From: CAZHTF01 sp964535305
GTDB lineage: Bacteria; Planctomycetota; Phycisphaerae; UBA1845; Fen-1342
Direction of reading: 5' to 3'
Length of the DNA stretch: 64,000 nucleotides
Assembly (NCBI GenBank): GCA_964535305.1
Contig: CAZHTF010000002.1
Location: 1-64,000, forward strand
A program made the position numbers and the translations under genes. Below are positions 1 through 8,900 of the stretch, in pieces (the first letter of the stretch is position 1; every line of letters begins with the position of its first letter). The notes below the pieces were generated by a model, which worked only from the letters and a program-made list of their open reading frames with translations, made no database searches and had not been told where the DNA came from.

Positions 1-1749
1 TTTCAGGGCATCCACGGGATCGGCCCGGGCGGCCTTGACGGATTGATAGCTCACGCTGGCGACGGCGATGCCCACGGCCGCCAGGCCGGCCAGGAGAAAG
101 AAGGGCAGCCCGAGGCTCGTCCTGTACGCGAATCCGTCGAGCCAGCCCCGGGCCAGCGCGTAGGCGGCGGGCCAGGCGATGAAGCAGGCCGCGAGCGCCA
201 GCCCGGGGATCGGCGGATTCAGGCCGCGCACGATGCACAGCGGCACCTCAAACTCGCCGCTGTACGAATCGGCCGGAACATTGTGAATCGCGCCGCAGCC
301 CGCGGATGCGGCCCGCAGCTCGGCACACATCATCGGCTCGCCGTTCACGTCGTATTGATGGCAGCCGAAGATGACCGGCGCCTTCAGCGCACGCAGGCCC
401 TTCAACAGGGCCGGATCGTATTCAGGCTGGCAATCCAGCGCGTGTGAATCCCAAACCAGCACGCGCGGCGGTGTCTCGGCCAGCAGCTCCATCAACCGCC
501 CGTGCACCAGCCGCCAGCTCTTGAAGTCAAATGCGCTTAGATTCTCAAACTCGCCGCCCAGCACGCCGTCGGCGATCGCCTGCTGCGTGTCGGCGTCCAA
601 CTCGATGGTCACGGTTCGCTCGGCAGCGGTGTCGGGCATCATGGCCCGCGCCTTGGCCGCCCAGAAGCAGATCGTCATCAGCCCAAAGACGCTAGCCAGT
701 ATCAGCGCCCGCACCGCATACGGATAGTCGCGCAGCACCAGCGCACCCACACGCAGCGCGCGGTAGCCCAGCGAGCGCCGCGGCGTTGCCAGCGGCGTAC
801 GCCCGGCAAGATAACGTTCCAGATCCAGCGCGAAGGCTTCAGCCGTCGCGTAGCGCTGCCGCGGGTCGGTTTCGACCGCGCGGCGGATGATGGCCGCCAG
901 GTCGCCGGGCTGCGAAACCTGCCGATCGGAAAGGTAGCGCTCGATGCGCTCCTGCGATTTCACGTAGCGGGCCGGCTCACCGGTCACGACGTTGAACAGC
1001 ACGGCCCCGAGCGCGTAGATGTCTGAGCGCGCGTCGACCGCGCCGCCGGAAATCTGCTCAGGCGCGATGTAGCCCAGAGTGCCAACGGCGCCTTCTGGGC
1101 TGGAGACCAGCAGGGTCGAACGATCGCTGTCGCTGTTGGGCAGCCGCTTGGCGATGCCGAAATCGACGATGTGCGGCTCGCCAGCGGCATCGATCAGGAT
1201 GTTGTGCGGCTTGATGTCGCGATGCACCACGCCGCGCTGATGCGCGTATCCGACTGCCAGCGCCACGCTGTATACGATCGCGATCCGCTGCGCGAGTGAA
1301 GCCTCGTGCGTGCGGAGGTAGTCGTTGAGCCGCTCGCCCTCGACAAATTCCATCGTGTAATAGAGCGGCGGCTGCGAGAGCTGCGCTTCGTACAGGATCG
1401 CAATATTGGGGTGCCGCAGTCGGGCGATCAGGTGCACTTCATTTTCAAAGTAAGAGGCGAGCAGCGGCGTCTTGCTGAATAGCAGCTTGAGCGCTTCGGT
1501 GCGCTCCTTTTCATGATGAATCGCCTTGTACACCTCGCCGAAGCCGCCGCGCCCGACCGACTCGAGAATCGTGTAGCTCTCGACGCTGGGAAAGCGGCCG
1601 GCGGTCAGCGTGCGAAACTGAGCGCGGCAGGCGGGGCAATGCTCGAGATGGGCGTGGGCCGCCAGTTTGGCGGCGTCCCGCAATTCGCCGCGCGCCAGCG
1701 GCTCGACGTTGCGCGCCTGCGGACAGGGTTGCGATTCAGACGTGCTCAT
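1..1749 (-). CDS. Membrane Ser/Thr protein kinase, CHASE2-like sensor, FtsX-like C-terminal tail (runs off the left edge)
   Basis: I translated this frame by hand; it stays open to base 1. Residues 1-50 contain a small zinc-finger-like H-x-E-H-C-x-x-C segment. Residues 58-315 form a Hanks-type kinase: glycine loop at 66-73, K88 as the probable ATP lysine, HRD with D178, DFG at 197-199, APE at 229-231. One membrane helix lies at about 347-364. Residues 378-520 resemble an extracellular CHASE2 sensor. Residues 520-583 instead match the last helices of FtsX/MacB-type ABC permeases (FIAWP..., W-L-x-x-FAYR, then VSYQ...KAARADPVDAL). The frame is continuous, so the product is a predicted chimera ending just outside the window. 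Start ATG at 1749; an in-frame ATG at 1803 is an alternative. It is divergent from moaD. Kinase call sure; the tail could be a real fusion or an assembly join. Confidence 0.85.
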   Translation of the reverse strand, partial: MSTSESQPCPQARNVEPLARGELRDAAKLAAHAHLEHCPACRAQFRTLTAGRFPSVESYTILESVGRGGFGEVYKAIHHEKERTEALKLLFSKTPLLASYFENEVHLIARLRHPNIAILYEAQLSQPPLYYTMEFVEGERLNDYLRTHEASLAQRIAIVYSVALAVGYAHQRGVVHRDIKPHNILIDAAGEPHIVDFGIAKRLPNSDSDRSTLLVSSPEGAVGTLGYIAPEQISGGAVDARSDIYALGAVLFNVVTGEPARYVKSQERIERYLSDRQVSQPGDLAAIIRRAVETDPRQRYATAEAFALDLERYLAGRTPLATPRRSLGYRALRVGALVLRDYPYAVRALILASVFGLMTICFWAAKARAMMPDTAAERTVTIELDADTQQAIADGVLGGEFENLSAFDFKSWRLVHGRLMELLAETPPRVLVWDSHALDCQPEYDPALLKGLRALKAPVIFGCHQYDVNGEPMMCAELRAASAGCGAIHNVPADSYSGEFEVPLCIVRGLNPPIPGLALAACFIAWPAAYALARGWLDGFAYRTSLGLPFFLLAGLAAVGIAVASVSYQSVKAARADPVDALK

Positions 1750-1953
1750 CGGCGACTCGTGCGGCGACCGCGGCGATTCGTGCGTGCACTGCCACCGAAT
1801 CATACACGGCGGCGGCGCGGGCGTGAGCGAGCGAATGGGAGCGATCCGATCGGAATTGGCGAAGCGCGGGATCTCGAAATTCAGCGCCGTTTGAAGTGCG
1901 CTTCGGCGCGCTGTGCACCGCGGACCAGCCGTGAAACGCGCGGCGACGTTGGA

Positions 1954-1968
1954 TACACTGTCTTGATG
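1954..1968 (+). promoter_or_regulatory. -10-like TACACT just before moaD
   Basis: TACACT at 1954-1959 ends 6 bases before the moaD ATG. No ribosome binding site fits between, so transcription may start at or beside the start codon (leaderless). A good -35 is not visible. Similar TACAAT or TACACT hexamers sit just before metF and the symporter gene. Confidence 0.4.
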
Positions 1969-2223
1969 CAATGTGGCGAAGGCATTCGAGTGCTGGCGTT
2001 CGGCAGCGTCGGCGAAGCGCTCGGCTGGACTGAACGAACACTGCCCGCTGAACGCTGCGGAACGCTTGCGGACTGTCTGCGCGAGCTGGAACACGCCGCG
2101 CCGCAATTGGCCGCCCTGCGGCCGCGACTGAAATTCGCGATCAACCAGCGCTATGCCACGACGCAGACGTTGCTGCGTCCTGGCGACGAGCTGGCACTCA
2201 TCCCGCCTGTCGCGGGAGGCTGA
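1966..2223 (+). CDS. moaD: Molybdopterin synthase small subunit MoaD
   Basis: 85-aa ubiquitin-fold sulfur carrier of molybdenum cofactor biosynthesis. Its C-terminal glycine is thiocarboxylated, and MoaE uses it to convert precursor Z (cPMP) to molybdopterin. The protein ends in PPVAGG, the required Gly-Gly tail, and has the usual MoaD length and the typical RPGDELALIPPV approach to the end. The frame is open upstream, but ATG 1966 gives the normal length. It is followed after one base by moaE, an obvious functional pair and translationally close. Cytoplasmic. No other moa genes are in the window. Confidence 0.93.
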   Translation: MQCGEGIRVLAFGSVGEALGWTERTLPAERCGTLADCLRELEHAAPQLAALRPRLKFAINQRYATTQTLLRPGDELALIPPVAGG

Positions 2224-2224
2224 G

Positions 2225-2662
2225 ATGCGTGCGGGCGAGGGCCCATACCTGTCGGCGCGGCTGACACACGATCCGCTCTGCATCGATGCGGCGACGTCGC
2301 AGTTGCGTGGCGCGGAAAATGGGGCGATCGCGTCATTCGTGGGCGTGGTGCGGGCCGAGCGCGATCGCAAGGGAAATCAGCTCGCGGCGCTCGAGTATTC
2401 CGCCTACGACAGCATGGCACAGGCCGAGATGGGCCGCATTCTGGAGCAGGCCGCCAGGAACTTTCAGATCTCCGCCGCAACGCTCGAGCATCGCCTGGGT
2501 CGACTCGAAATCGGCGAGGCCTCGGTGATCGCGATTGTCGCGGCCCCGCACCGTGCCGCCGCGTTCGACGCCTGCCGCGCGATCATCGAGCAGCTCAAAG
2601 ACGCCGTCCCAATCTGGAAGCGCGAGATCTGGGAGGGCGGCAAAATGAGTTGGGTGGAGTGA
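2225..2662 (+). CDS. moaE: Molybdopterin synthase catalytic subunit MoaE
   Basis: 145-aa catalytic subunit that forms a heterotetramer with MoaD and inserts two sulfurs into cPMP to make molybdopterin. Family features visible: GAIASFVGVVR near residues 35-46, an EYSAYDSMA segment, a conserved H-R-x-G-x-L-x-I-G-E stretch, and the C-terminal LKDAVPIWKREIW region holding the two conserved lysines of the active site. ATG 2225 begins one base after the moaD stop (TGA 2221-2223), so the two are co-transcribed and probably coupled. An earlier in-frame ATG at 2153 lies inside moaD and would add unrelated sequence, so it is not used. Confidence 0.93.
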   Translation: MRAGEGPYLSARLTHDPLCIDAATSQLRGAENGAIASFVGVVRAERDRKGNQLAALEYSAYDSMAQAEMGRILEQAARNFQISAATLEHRLGRLEIGEASVIAIVAAPHRAAAFDACRAIIEQLKDAVPIWKREIWEGGKMSWVE

Positions 2663-2688
2663 ATGCGGCGGCGGCGCGGAACAAATAG

Positions 2689-3591
2689 ATGAGCTCGGCG
2701 AACGCTCAACGCGCGATCGCGATCATGCGGGTGTCTCGCGACACGCGCGGGCTTGGCGGCGCACTGCTGCTTGGCGGCGCACTGCTGCTTGGCGGCCTGC
2801 TGCTGGTCGCCACGGGCTGCGATCCGCAGCGCGGCCAGTCCGCTCCGTCGACGCCGAATGCGCTGCAGACGCAGCCGGTTATGCAGAGCCCGATCCTGTC
2901 GGAGTCGCTCGCCTGGACTGCGGACGAAGCCCGCACGCATCTGAGCGACGCGAAATTCCGGCTGAGCGCCGCGGTTCGCCTGGTGCAGCTGAGCGAGCCG
3001 CAATTGCCGCTGGTGAGCGAGCCTTTCCCGGCAGAACGGGCTGCACGCCTGCGAGTCGTGCCGGTGGGTGAAGACGTGTTTGCGCTGGCGCTGGCGGATG
3101 CGAACGACGCACGCCGATTCGAATCGCCCGTGCTTCTCAGCGCCGGCGGCCAGGTGCAGACCGTCGGCGAGCAGAATGAGCCGTCCGAGCTGTGGCTGTC
3201 TGCGGAAACGCGGCACTTCCCGCACTTGATCGTCACGGGTCGCCGCGTGTTCGCCGCCGATGACGTGCAGCGTGCGCTGCTGGCCTTACCCGAATCGGCG
3301 CAGGCACGGTTTGCGCTGGTCGCGCGCCCGCCGTCGGCGTATGTCGCCCTGCTGGCAAATCTCGACGGTCAGGTGCTCGAGGTGGCGCGCTACACGTGGG
3401 ATGCGATTGAAGGCGCCTTCATGGGTCCGGCGACTGAGAAACTGCCCGCGCCATTGCAGGGGTTGGTGACGCTCGATCTCGAACAGAGCCTGGGATTGCA
3501 GCCGGTGGGCGGCGTGCTGTCGGATAACCCGCCGGAACTGAAGCGCGCGGCGCCACCGGTCCGGGTCACCGAAGAAGAAATCGACTACTGA
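2689..3591 (+). CDS. Exported lipoprotein of unknown function
   Basis: 300 aa. The N-terminus is a type II (lipoprotein) signal: basic n-region, a Leu/Gly/Ala hydrophobic stretch, then lipobox LVATGC at about residues 40-45 with C45 as the lipidated cysteine. The hydrophobic stretch is partly built from a perfect 18-bp tandem duplication (LGGALL twice). The mature part has no motif I recognise; it is mixed alpha/beta in composition and ends with acidic residues. It follows moaE by 26 bp on the same strand and may be in the same transcript, though a link to molybdopterin is not evident. ATG 2689 is taken; M13 (2725) would still leave a signal. Confidence 0.75.
   Translation: MSSANAQRAIAIMRVSRDTRGLGGALLLGGALLLGGLLLVATGCDPQRGQSAPSTPNALQTQPVMQSPILSESLAWTADEARTHLSDAKFRLSAAVRLVQLSEPQLPLVSEPFPAERAARLRVVPVGEDVFALALADANDARRFESPVLLSAGGQVQTVGEQNEPSELWLSAETRHFPHLIVTGRRVFAADDVQRALLALPESAQARFALVARPPSAYVALLANLDGQVLEVARYTWDAIEGAFMGPATEKLPAPLQGLVTLDLEQSLGLQPVGGVLSDNPPELKRAAPPVRVTEEEIDY
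2752..2805 (+). repeat. 18-bp tandem repeat in the signal-peptide region
   Basis: Two perfect copies of an 18-base unit (2752-2769 and 2770-2787) followed by a degenerate third copy (2788-2805). Each unit encodes LGGALL, so copy-number change lengthens or shortens the hydrophobic core by six residues without shifting frame. Confidence 0.9.
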
Positions 3592-3646
3592 GGCGACGCA
3601 GCAGCCGGGCCCCTTGCAGGTGGTATAGTCCTTGACGGAGACCGAT

Positions 3647-4492
3647 ATGGCGAGTGAGTTTCCCGCGGCGCGCGAGGCGAAGTCGTTCAACTTTGAGAAG
3701 ATCTTGTATCGCAAGAACCCGCCGCGGGCCACGGTCACGATCAATCGGCCCGATGTCTACAACGCGTTCGACTATCAGACGCTCTGCGAGATGTCGGCCG
3801 CGTTTCAGGATTGCGCGCACGACGACGCGATCGCCGTCGTGGTCCTGACCGGCGCGGGCGAAAAGGCGTTCTGCACCGGCGCAGACTTGAAGGAGCAGCA
3901 GGAGCACTGCGTCGGCAAGCCGCAGGCCTACTGGAAATGGATGGGGGCCTTCATCGAGGCGCATGACCGTCTGCGCAACATCGGCAAGCCCACGCTGGCA
4001 CGACTGAACGGCATCACCGTCGGCGGCGGCAACGAATTCAACATGGCCTGCGACTTGGCCATCGCCGCGGACGACATCTACATTCGCCAGGTTGGAACGG
4101 CCCGCGGCAGCGTTCCGGCGGGCGGCGCCACGCAGTGGCTGCCGCTGATCGTCGGCGATCGACGCGCCCGCGAAATCCTGATGCTTTGTGAGGAGATCCC
4201 GGCGCACAAGGCGCTCGAATGGGGCCTGGTGAACCAAGTTGTGCCGCGCGAGCAGCTCGACGCCGCGGTCGACACGATGGCCGCCAAGCTAGCCAACAAG
4301 CTGCCGGGCTGCATCCGCTACACCAAGCAGCAACTCAACTTCTGGCGCGACCTCAGCTGGCACCTGACCGTGCAGCACGCGCGCGATTGGCTCGCGATCA
4401 ACAACCTCACGCACGAGACGCGCGAAGGCATCGCCGCCTTTAACGAGAAGCGGGCCGTTGACTACGCCGCGATCCGCGGACAGCTTGAGTAG
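3647..4492 (+). CDS. Enoyl-CoA hydratase/isomerase (crotonase) family protein
   Basis: 281 aa, a normal length for the crotonase fold. Members act on acyl-CoA esters, using two backbone NH groups as an oxyanion hole. The INRPDVYNAF start, the GAGEKAFCTGADL oxyanion segment, GGGNEFNMACDLAIAADD and the VPAGGATQWLPLIVG stretch are all present. The first catalytic Glu of hydratases (in GGGNE) is present. At the second Glu position (PEI/LLG in classical hydratases) the sequence reads VGTARGSVP, so the Glu is missing. That argues for an isomerase, hydrolase, decarboxylase or ring-CoA activity rather than plain hydration. ATG 3647 is preceded at good spacing by ACGGAG; a TTG at 3632 is less likely. 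TATAGT at 3624 may be its -10. Confidence 0.88.
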   Translation: MASEFPAAREAKSFNFEKILYRKNPPRATVTINRPDVYNAFDYQTLCEMSAAFQDCAHDDAIAVVVLTGAGEKAFCTGADLKEQQEHCVGKPQAYWKWMGAFIEAHDRLRNIGKPTLARLNGITVGGGNEFNMACDLAIAADDIYIRQVGTARGSVPAGGATQWLPLIVGDRRAREILMLCEEIPAHKALEWGLVNQVVPREQLDAAVDTMAAKLANKLPGCIRYTKQQLNFWRDLSWHLTVQHARDWLAINNLTHETREGIAAFNEKRAVDYAAIRGQLE

Positions 4493-4501
4493 ATTTCCAC
4501 C

Positions 4502-5836
4502 ATGAAAGCAACGCAATGTTCCTTCCTGCTGGCGCAACTGGCGCTGGTCCTCAGCCCGGCGGCGGCGGCCCAGACCGATTCCACGCGCGAAGCGCCCCGC
4601 GAGAAACGCCGCACACCCGTGGTGCGCGTGATCGAGGAATGCAGCGACGCAGTGGTGAACATCAGCACCACGCAGGTGCGGCAACTGATGGATGACCCGT
4701 TCGATATCAGCCCGTTCGGCGGGCAGCAGCGCGTCCAGTCGGTCGGGTCCGGCGTGTTGATTCACGAGAGCGGCTTCATCGTGACCAATGCGCACGTCGT
4801 GGCCCGCGCTTCGGATGTGCGCGTCACGTTTCATGATATGCGCACCGAGCCGGCCGAGATCTTCAGTGTCGACGCCGAGCACGACCTGGCGATCTTGCAC
4901 GTCAACTTGAGCGAGCCGGCCCCCAGCCTGCGACTGGGGCGCAGCGACGACATTCTAGTCGGCGAGACCGTGGTGGCGATCGGCAACCCGCTCGGGCTGG
5001 CGCACTCGGTCACCAGCGGGATCGTCTCCGCCGTCGGCCGCGACTTGCGCGTCTCCGACCGGGTCGTGTATCGCGGACTGATCCAGACCGACACGCCCAT
5101 CAACCCGGGAAACTCCGGCGGGCCGCTGATCAACGTCAACAGCGAGCTGATTGGCATCAACACCGCCGTCCGCGGCGACGCGCAGAACGTTGGCTTTGCG
5201 ATCCCGGTCGATCGCGTCTGGTCTTTGCTGCCGAACCTGCTAGACGTGGAGCGGCGGCGGCGCGTGCGCTTCGGCCTGCAGGTGGCTGGCCCGGAGGCGA
5301 CGGTGCAGCGCGTCGGCAGTGGCGGCCCCGGCCAGCGTGCCAAGATTCAGCCGGGGGATCGCGTGGTCCGGATTGACGGCGCCGCGGTGCGCGACGCAAT
5401 TGACTACTACGTCAAGCTGATGAGCCGCGAGCCTGGCGAAGTGATCAAGCTTGAGCTGCTGCGCGCGGGAAAGACCGTCGCCGCGGAGTTGAAGCCCGAA
5501 CCGCTGCCGCTGCCGGATGGCCGGGCGCTGCTGCGCGAGTTGCTGGGCCTGGAGATTGACGAGCTCAGCGAACGCGAGCGGCGCTGGCTCGAGCTGGGTT
5601 CGAGCTCGGCCCTGCGCGTGGAATCGCTTGATCGCGGCGGTCCGGCGGCAATGGAGGGCATCCAACGCGGCGACATCATCGTGCGCCTAAACCGCTCGGT
5701 CGTGAACGGGATCCGCGACGCGGGTCTGGCGCTCGAGGACGTCTCGCCCGGCGAGCGCGTGCTGGTCGAGGGCCTGCGCGTGCGAAACGGCGTGCTGTAT
5801 TCGTGGTGGACGCTGCTGACGGCGCAGAAGCCGTAG
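4502..5836 (+). CDS. HtrA/DegP-like periplasmic serine protease with two PDZ domains
   Basis: 444 aa. The signal peptide ends near AAAAQ (about residue 24). The trypsin-like domain has the full triad: H98 in TNAHVV, D128 in EHDLAIL, S205 in GNSGGPL. Two PDZ domains follow (about residues 250-335 and 360-435), the first beginning near the LQVAGPE segment and containing IQPGDRVVRIDG, the second containing IQRGDIIVRLNRSVV. This is the architecture of DegP/DegQ/MucD quality-control proteases that degrade or chaperone misfolded envelope proteins. It starts 9 bp after the crotonase gene on the same strand. Upstream pairing is weak, so translation may be coupled to the preceding gene. It ends at a strong hairpin shared with the convergent glucoamylase gene. 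Confidence 0.93.
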   Translation: MKATQCSFLLAQLALVLSPAAAAQTDSTREAPREKRRTPVVRVIEECSDAVVNISTTQVRQLMDDPFDISPFGGQQRVQSVGSGVLIHESGFIVTNAHVVARASDVRVTFHDMRTEPAEIFSVDAEHDLAILHVNLSEPAPSLRLGRSDDILVGETVVAIGNPLGLAHSVTSGIVSAVGRDLRVSDRVVYRGLIQTDTPINPGNSGGPLINVNSELIGINTAVRGDAQNVGFAIPVDRVWSLLPNLLDVERRRRVRFGLQVAGPEATVQRVGSGGPGQRAKIQPGDRVVRIDGAAVRDAIDYYVKLMSREPGEVIKLELLRAGKTVAAELKPEPLPLPDGRALLRELLGLEIDELSERERRWLELGSSSALRVESLDRGGPAAMEGIQRGDIIVRLNRSVVNGIRDAGLALEDVSPGERVLVEGLRVRNGVLYSWWTLLTAQKP

Positions 5837-5874
5837 CGGTTTGAACAGGTCAACTGTCCGAGCGCAAATCGCCC

Positions 5875-5905
5875 GCGAGCGCGACGTACGGCCCGTCGCG
5901 CTCGC
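5875..5905. terminator. Perfect 11-bp-stem hairpin between convergent genes
   Basis: GCGAGCGCGAC (5875-5885) pairs perfectly with GTCGCGCTCGC (5895-5905) around a 9-base loop. It lies between the htrA stop and the stop of the convergent GH15 gene. There is no clear U-tract on either side, so it may work as a bidirectional stem-type terminator or RNA-stabilising end. Confidence 0.6.
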
Positions 5906-5971
5906 TTGCGGTTGACGTTCTGACATGACACCTGCAGCGGCTGCCGACTGGCGTGCCTGCGACCGCTAGAG

Positions 5972-8900
5972 CTAACCGCCCCAGTTCGCCAGCAGGATGC
6001 CCAGGTCTGACGGGTCGGTGTCGTTGTCGCCGTCGAGGTCGCCGGCGCCGCTGACTTCCCAGGCCGCCAGCAGAATGCCCAGGTCGGCCGGGTCGACGTC
6101 GCCATCGCCGTCCAGGTCGCCCGGCTGCTGAGTGTAGAACACGCGAATCTGCGAGGAAGCGCCAATGCCGGCGTCTAGCGCGCGGCTGACGCTGACGCGG
6201 CCGGTTCCGGACGCGTACGTGTACGCAAGCGGGGCCGCGTCCTCATCCCAAACCTTTACGATCCGCGCGCCGGCCGGAATGCGTAGCACCGCGTCGGTGC
6301 TGTAGACATTCACCGAGCGGTTGGTGAACGTGGCCGTCACAAGCCGCGTCGCTTCGCTGATATTCACGTCAAAGCGCGTCGAGCCCAGCGGGAGGTTGTT
6401 GTACTGGATGCTGGTCCAGCCCGTCGGCAGCTTGGGCTCGATCTGGAAGCGTCCGGCCGGGGCGTTGGGCACATAATCTAGGAAGTACATGATCGCATCG
6501 ACGAAGGTCGACATCGACTCCCAGGCGTTCGGCCAGGCGGTCTGCAGGCGGAAGTCTGTCTGGCCCGGGTAGAGCAAGCTGTTGCCAGGCGACATCTGCT
6601 CAGCGCCGAAGCCAATCGGACCCAGGAAATCGATATTGCGATCCATCCTCAGCTTGTGATTGTCAATATCGCCCTTGCCCGGGTTGTAGTCCTGCCGCTC
6701 GGCATAATACAAGCCGTACCACGCAGTGCTCAGGAACCAGGGCGTGTACGTCGGCTGGCCGTCCGGCGGGCAGGGCTGGCCGATCAGCGCGCCGTTCCAG
6801 TAGCGATCACACCAATAGCGATCGATCAGATCCTGGAACTCGCCGGTGAAGTTCACCAGCGGCTTGCTGGCGCCGAAGCGGTCGCGGGCCACGCCGTTGA
6901 TGCGGTCGACCACCAGCGCGGCGCGGGCGTCGTTGGCGGGAATGACGTTGAACGGGTAAACGATGCCGAGCTGCGAGATGTCGGTGTTTTCGCCGTTCCA
7001 ATCCAGCCGCGACTGAATGCCGAACTGGATGTTGTTGGCCCGGTTGGTGAATTCCGTCGCCCAGAACGGCTGGCCGACGATGGTGGCAATGGTGGACGCG
7101 TCGCGCAGGCCGCGCACCACGGACGCATTCGAGTAGATGAACGTATCGAATGCGTCTTCCCAGATGTTGTTGCTGTGCATCAACAATACCGGGTCGTTGT
7201 AATACAGCCGCGCGTCGATCGAGCTGTCCTCACTGCTGGCGCGGGCCGCCTCGTAGACCATCTGCCAATTGCTGGCCAGCAGGCCGGTGTCGCCGGTCAC
7301 CAGGTATTGATAGAAAACACCCCACGGCACGGCGGAAGTCTCATCGACTTGCGGCGCGCTCCAGACGATGTAGCCGTCCGTCGTGTATTTCTGGTACCAG
7401 AAGCCCTTGCCCCAGGTGTCATTCGCCCGGAATGTCACATCGCGCAGATAGCGATAGACTGCGCCCGCGTCGTCGGTGTGCCCGGTGCGGGCCAGGCTGA
7501 TCGCGCCATAGACCGCGTCGCGTGGCCAAACAAACGGATATGCACCGTTGTGCATGCCGGCGATCAGACCGCCGTTCTTGCCGTCCAGGTGTAGCGCCGT
7601 GGCCAGCAGGCCGCGGCTGAAGAGTTCGTCGTAATCGTTGTCGGGTAGATCGACGGTGACACCGGCGGCCAGCCAGTCGCGCCAATACTGCTCGGTCTGG
7701 CCCTGCAGCGCGCCTGCGGCCTGCGAAAGGAACCAGTCGACCGCATTGTCGACCTGGAAGCCATACGTGCCGGTGGCGTTCGCGAAGTTGTCGAATCCGC
7801 CAATGATGGCGATGTTGACTTCGCGCGATTGACCCGCCGGGATAACGAGCTTCTGCCCGACCCAGCCGCGATCCTGGTCGCTGCTGGTGTCGCTCCAAAA
7901 TTCGCTGGCAGGCGTTCCGCCAGCGGCACCGACGCTCGGCAGCGTTTTCATTGCGGTCGCGAGATAGACCGAAACGTTCTTGTTGTAGTCGCTGAACGTG
8001 GTCGGGTTGTATTCGCCCGAGCCGGAAGTCAGGCGCGCCGTGCGATCGTAGGCGACGAATGCCCCGCGGCTGGCGTCGGTGAAAGCGCCGTCGAAGCCGT
8101 CGCCGCCGTTGAGCGCGTGGTCACTGTAGAAGTAAACATTGATGTCGGCATTGGCGCCGCCCTGGTTGGTGATGATCAGGCGCTTCATGTAGATGCCGCG
8201 ATTGGGATTGCTGCCGTCATCCAGCGGGAAGCTGACGCCTTTGGGGCAGAAGTCATACTGCTGAATCGCCAGCGAAGCGCCGCCCGCAATGAGTTGTGCG
8301 CTGGTGCCGATTACATTTGTATCCGGGACGTACGCCTGTGTGACGCCGGTGTACGACGCGCCGTTCTGATTGCTCAGCCAGTAAGTCTTGCCGCCGACGC
8401 GGATGCCCGCCATGGCCTGGTTGTAATTCATCTGCCCGCGCGAGCTGGGCGGTAGCCCGGGCGGAAACGTGTCCAATCCCTCGGAATAACCCTCGTTCTT
8501 GGTGCCCATGCCCTGCACGCAGCCGGCCGACGGGTAGTAAATGTCATACACCGAGCCATTCTGGTCGAGCATCACGTTCATGTAGTTGTTGCCGACAACG
8601 CCCTCTTCCTTCCAAAAATACACCGGCGGATAGCCGATCTGGTGGTCAACGGCCGGATTGCCCTTGCCTGGCCAGGCCAACTTGACGGTGTATTCGTAGT
8701 TGATCGGCGTGTTGGCCGGGTCGTTGCAGGTGTTGTCGGCACAGCCGTAGTTGTTGGCGAAGACCTCGATGCCACCCGCCGAATGCCACGCGCCGATTCG
8801 GTAGCGAACCTGTGTGCCGTAAACGCGGGTGGCGGCGGGCAGCGTTGCCTTCCACCAGTCAATGTTGTTGGGCGAATTGGGCTGATTGCGGACGAAAGTC

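Noticed and set aside
1513..1965. Upstream extension of the moaD frame
   Set aside because: MoaD is complete from 1966; the extra 151 codons are antisense to the kinase gene.
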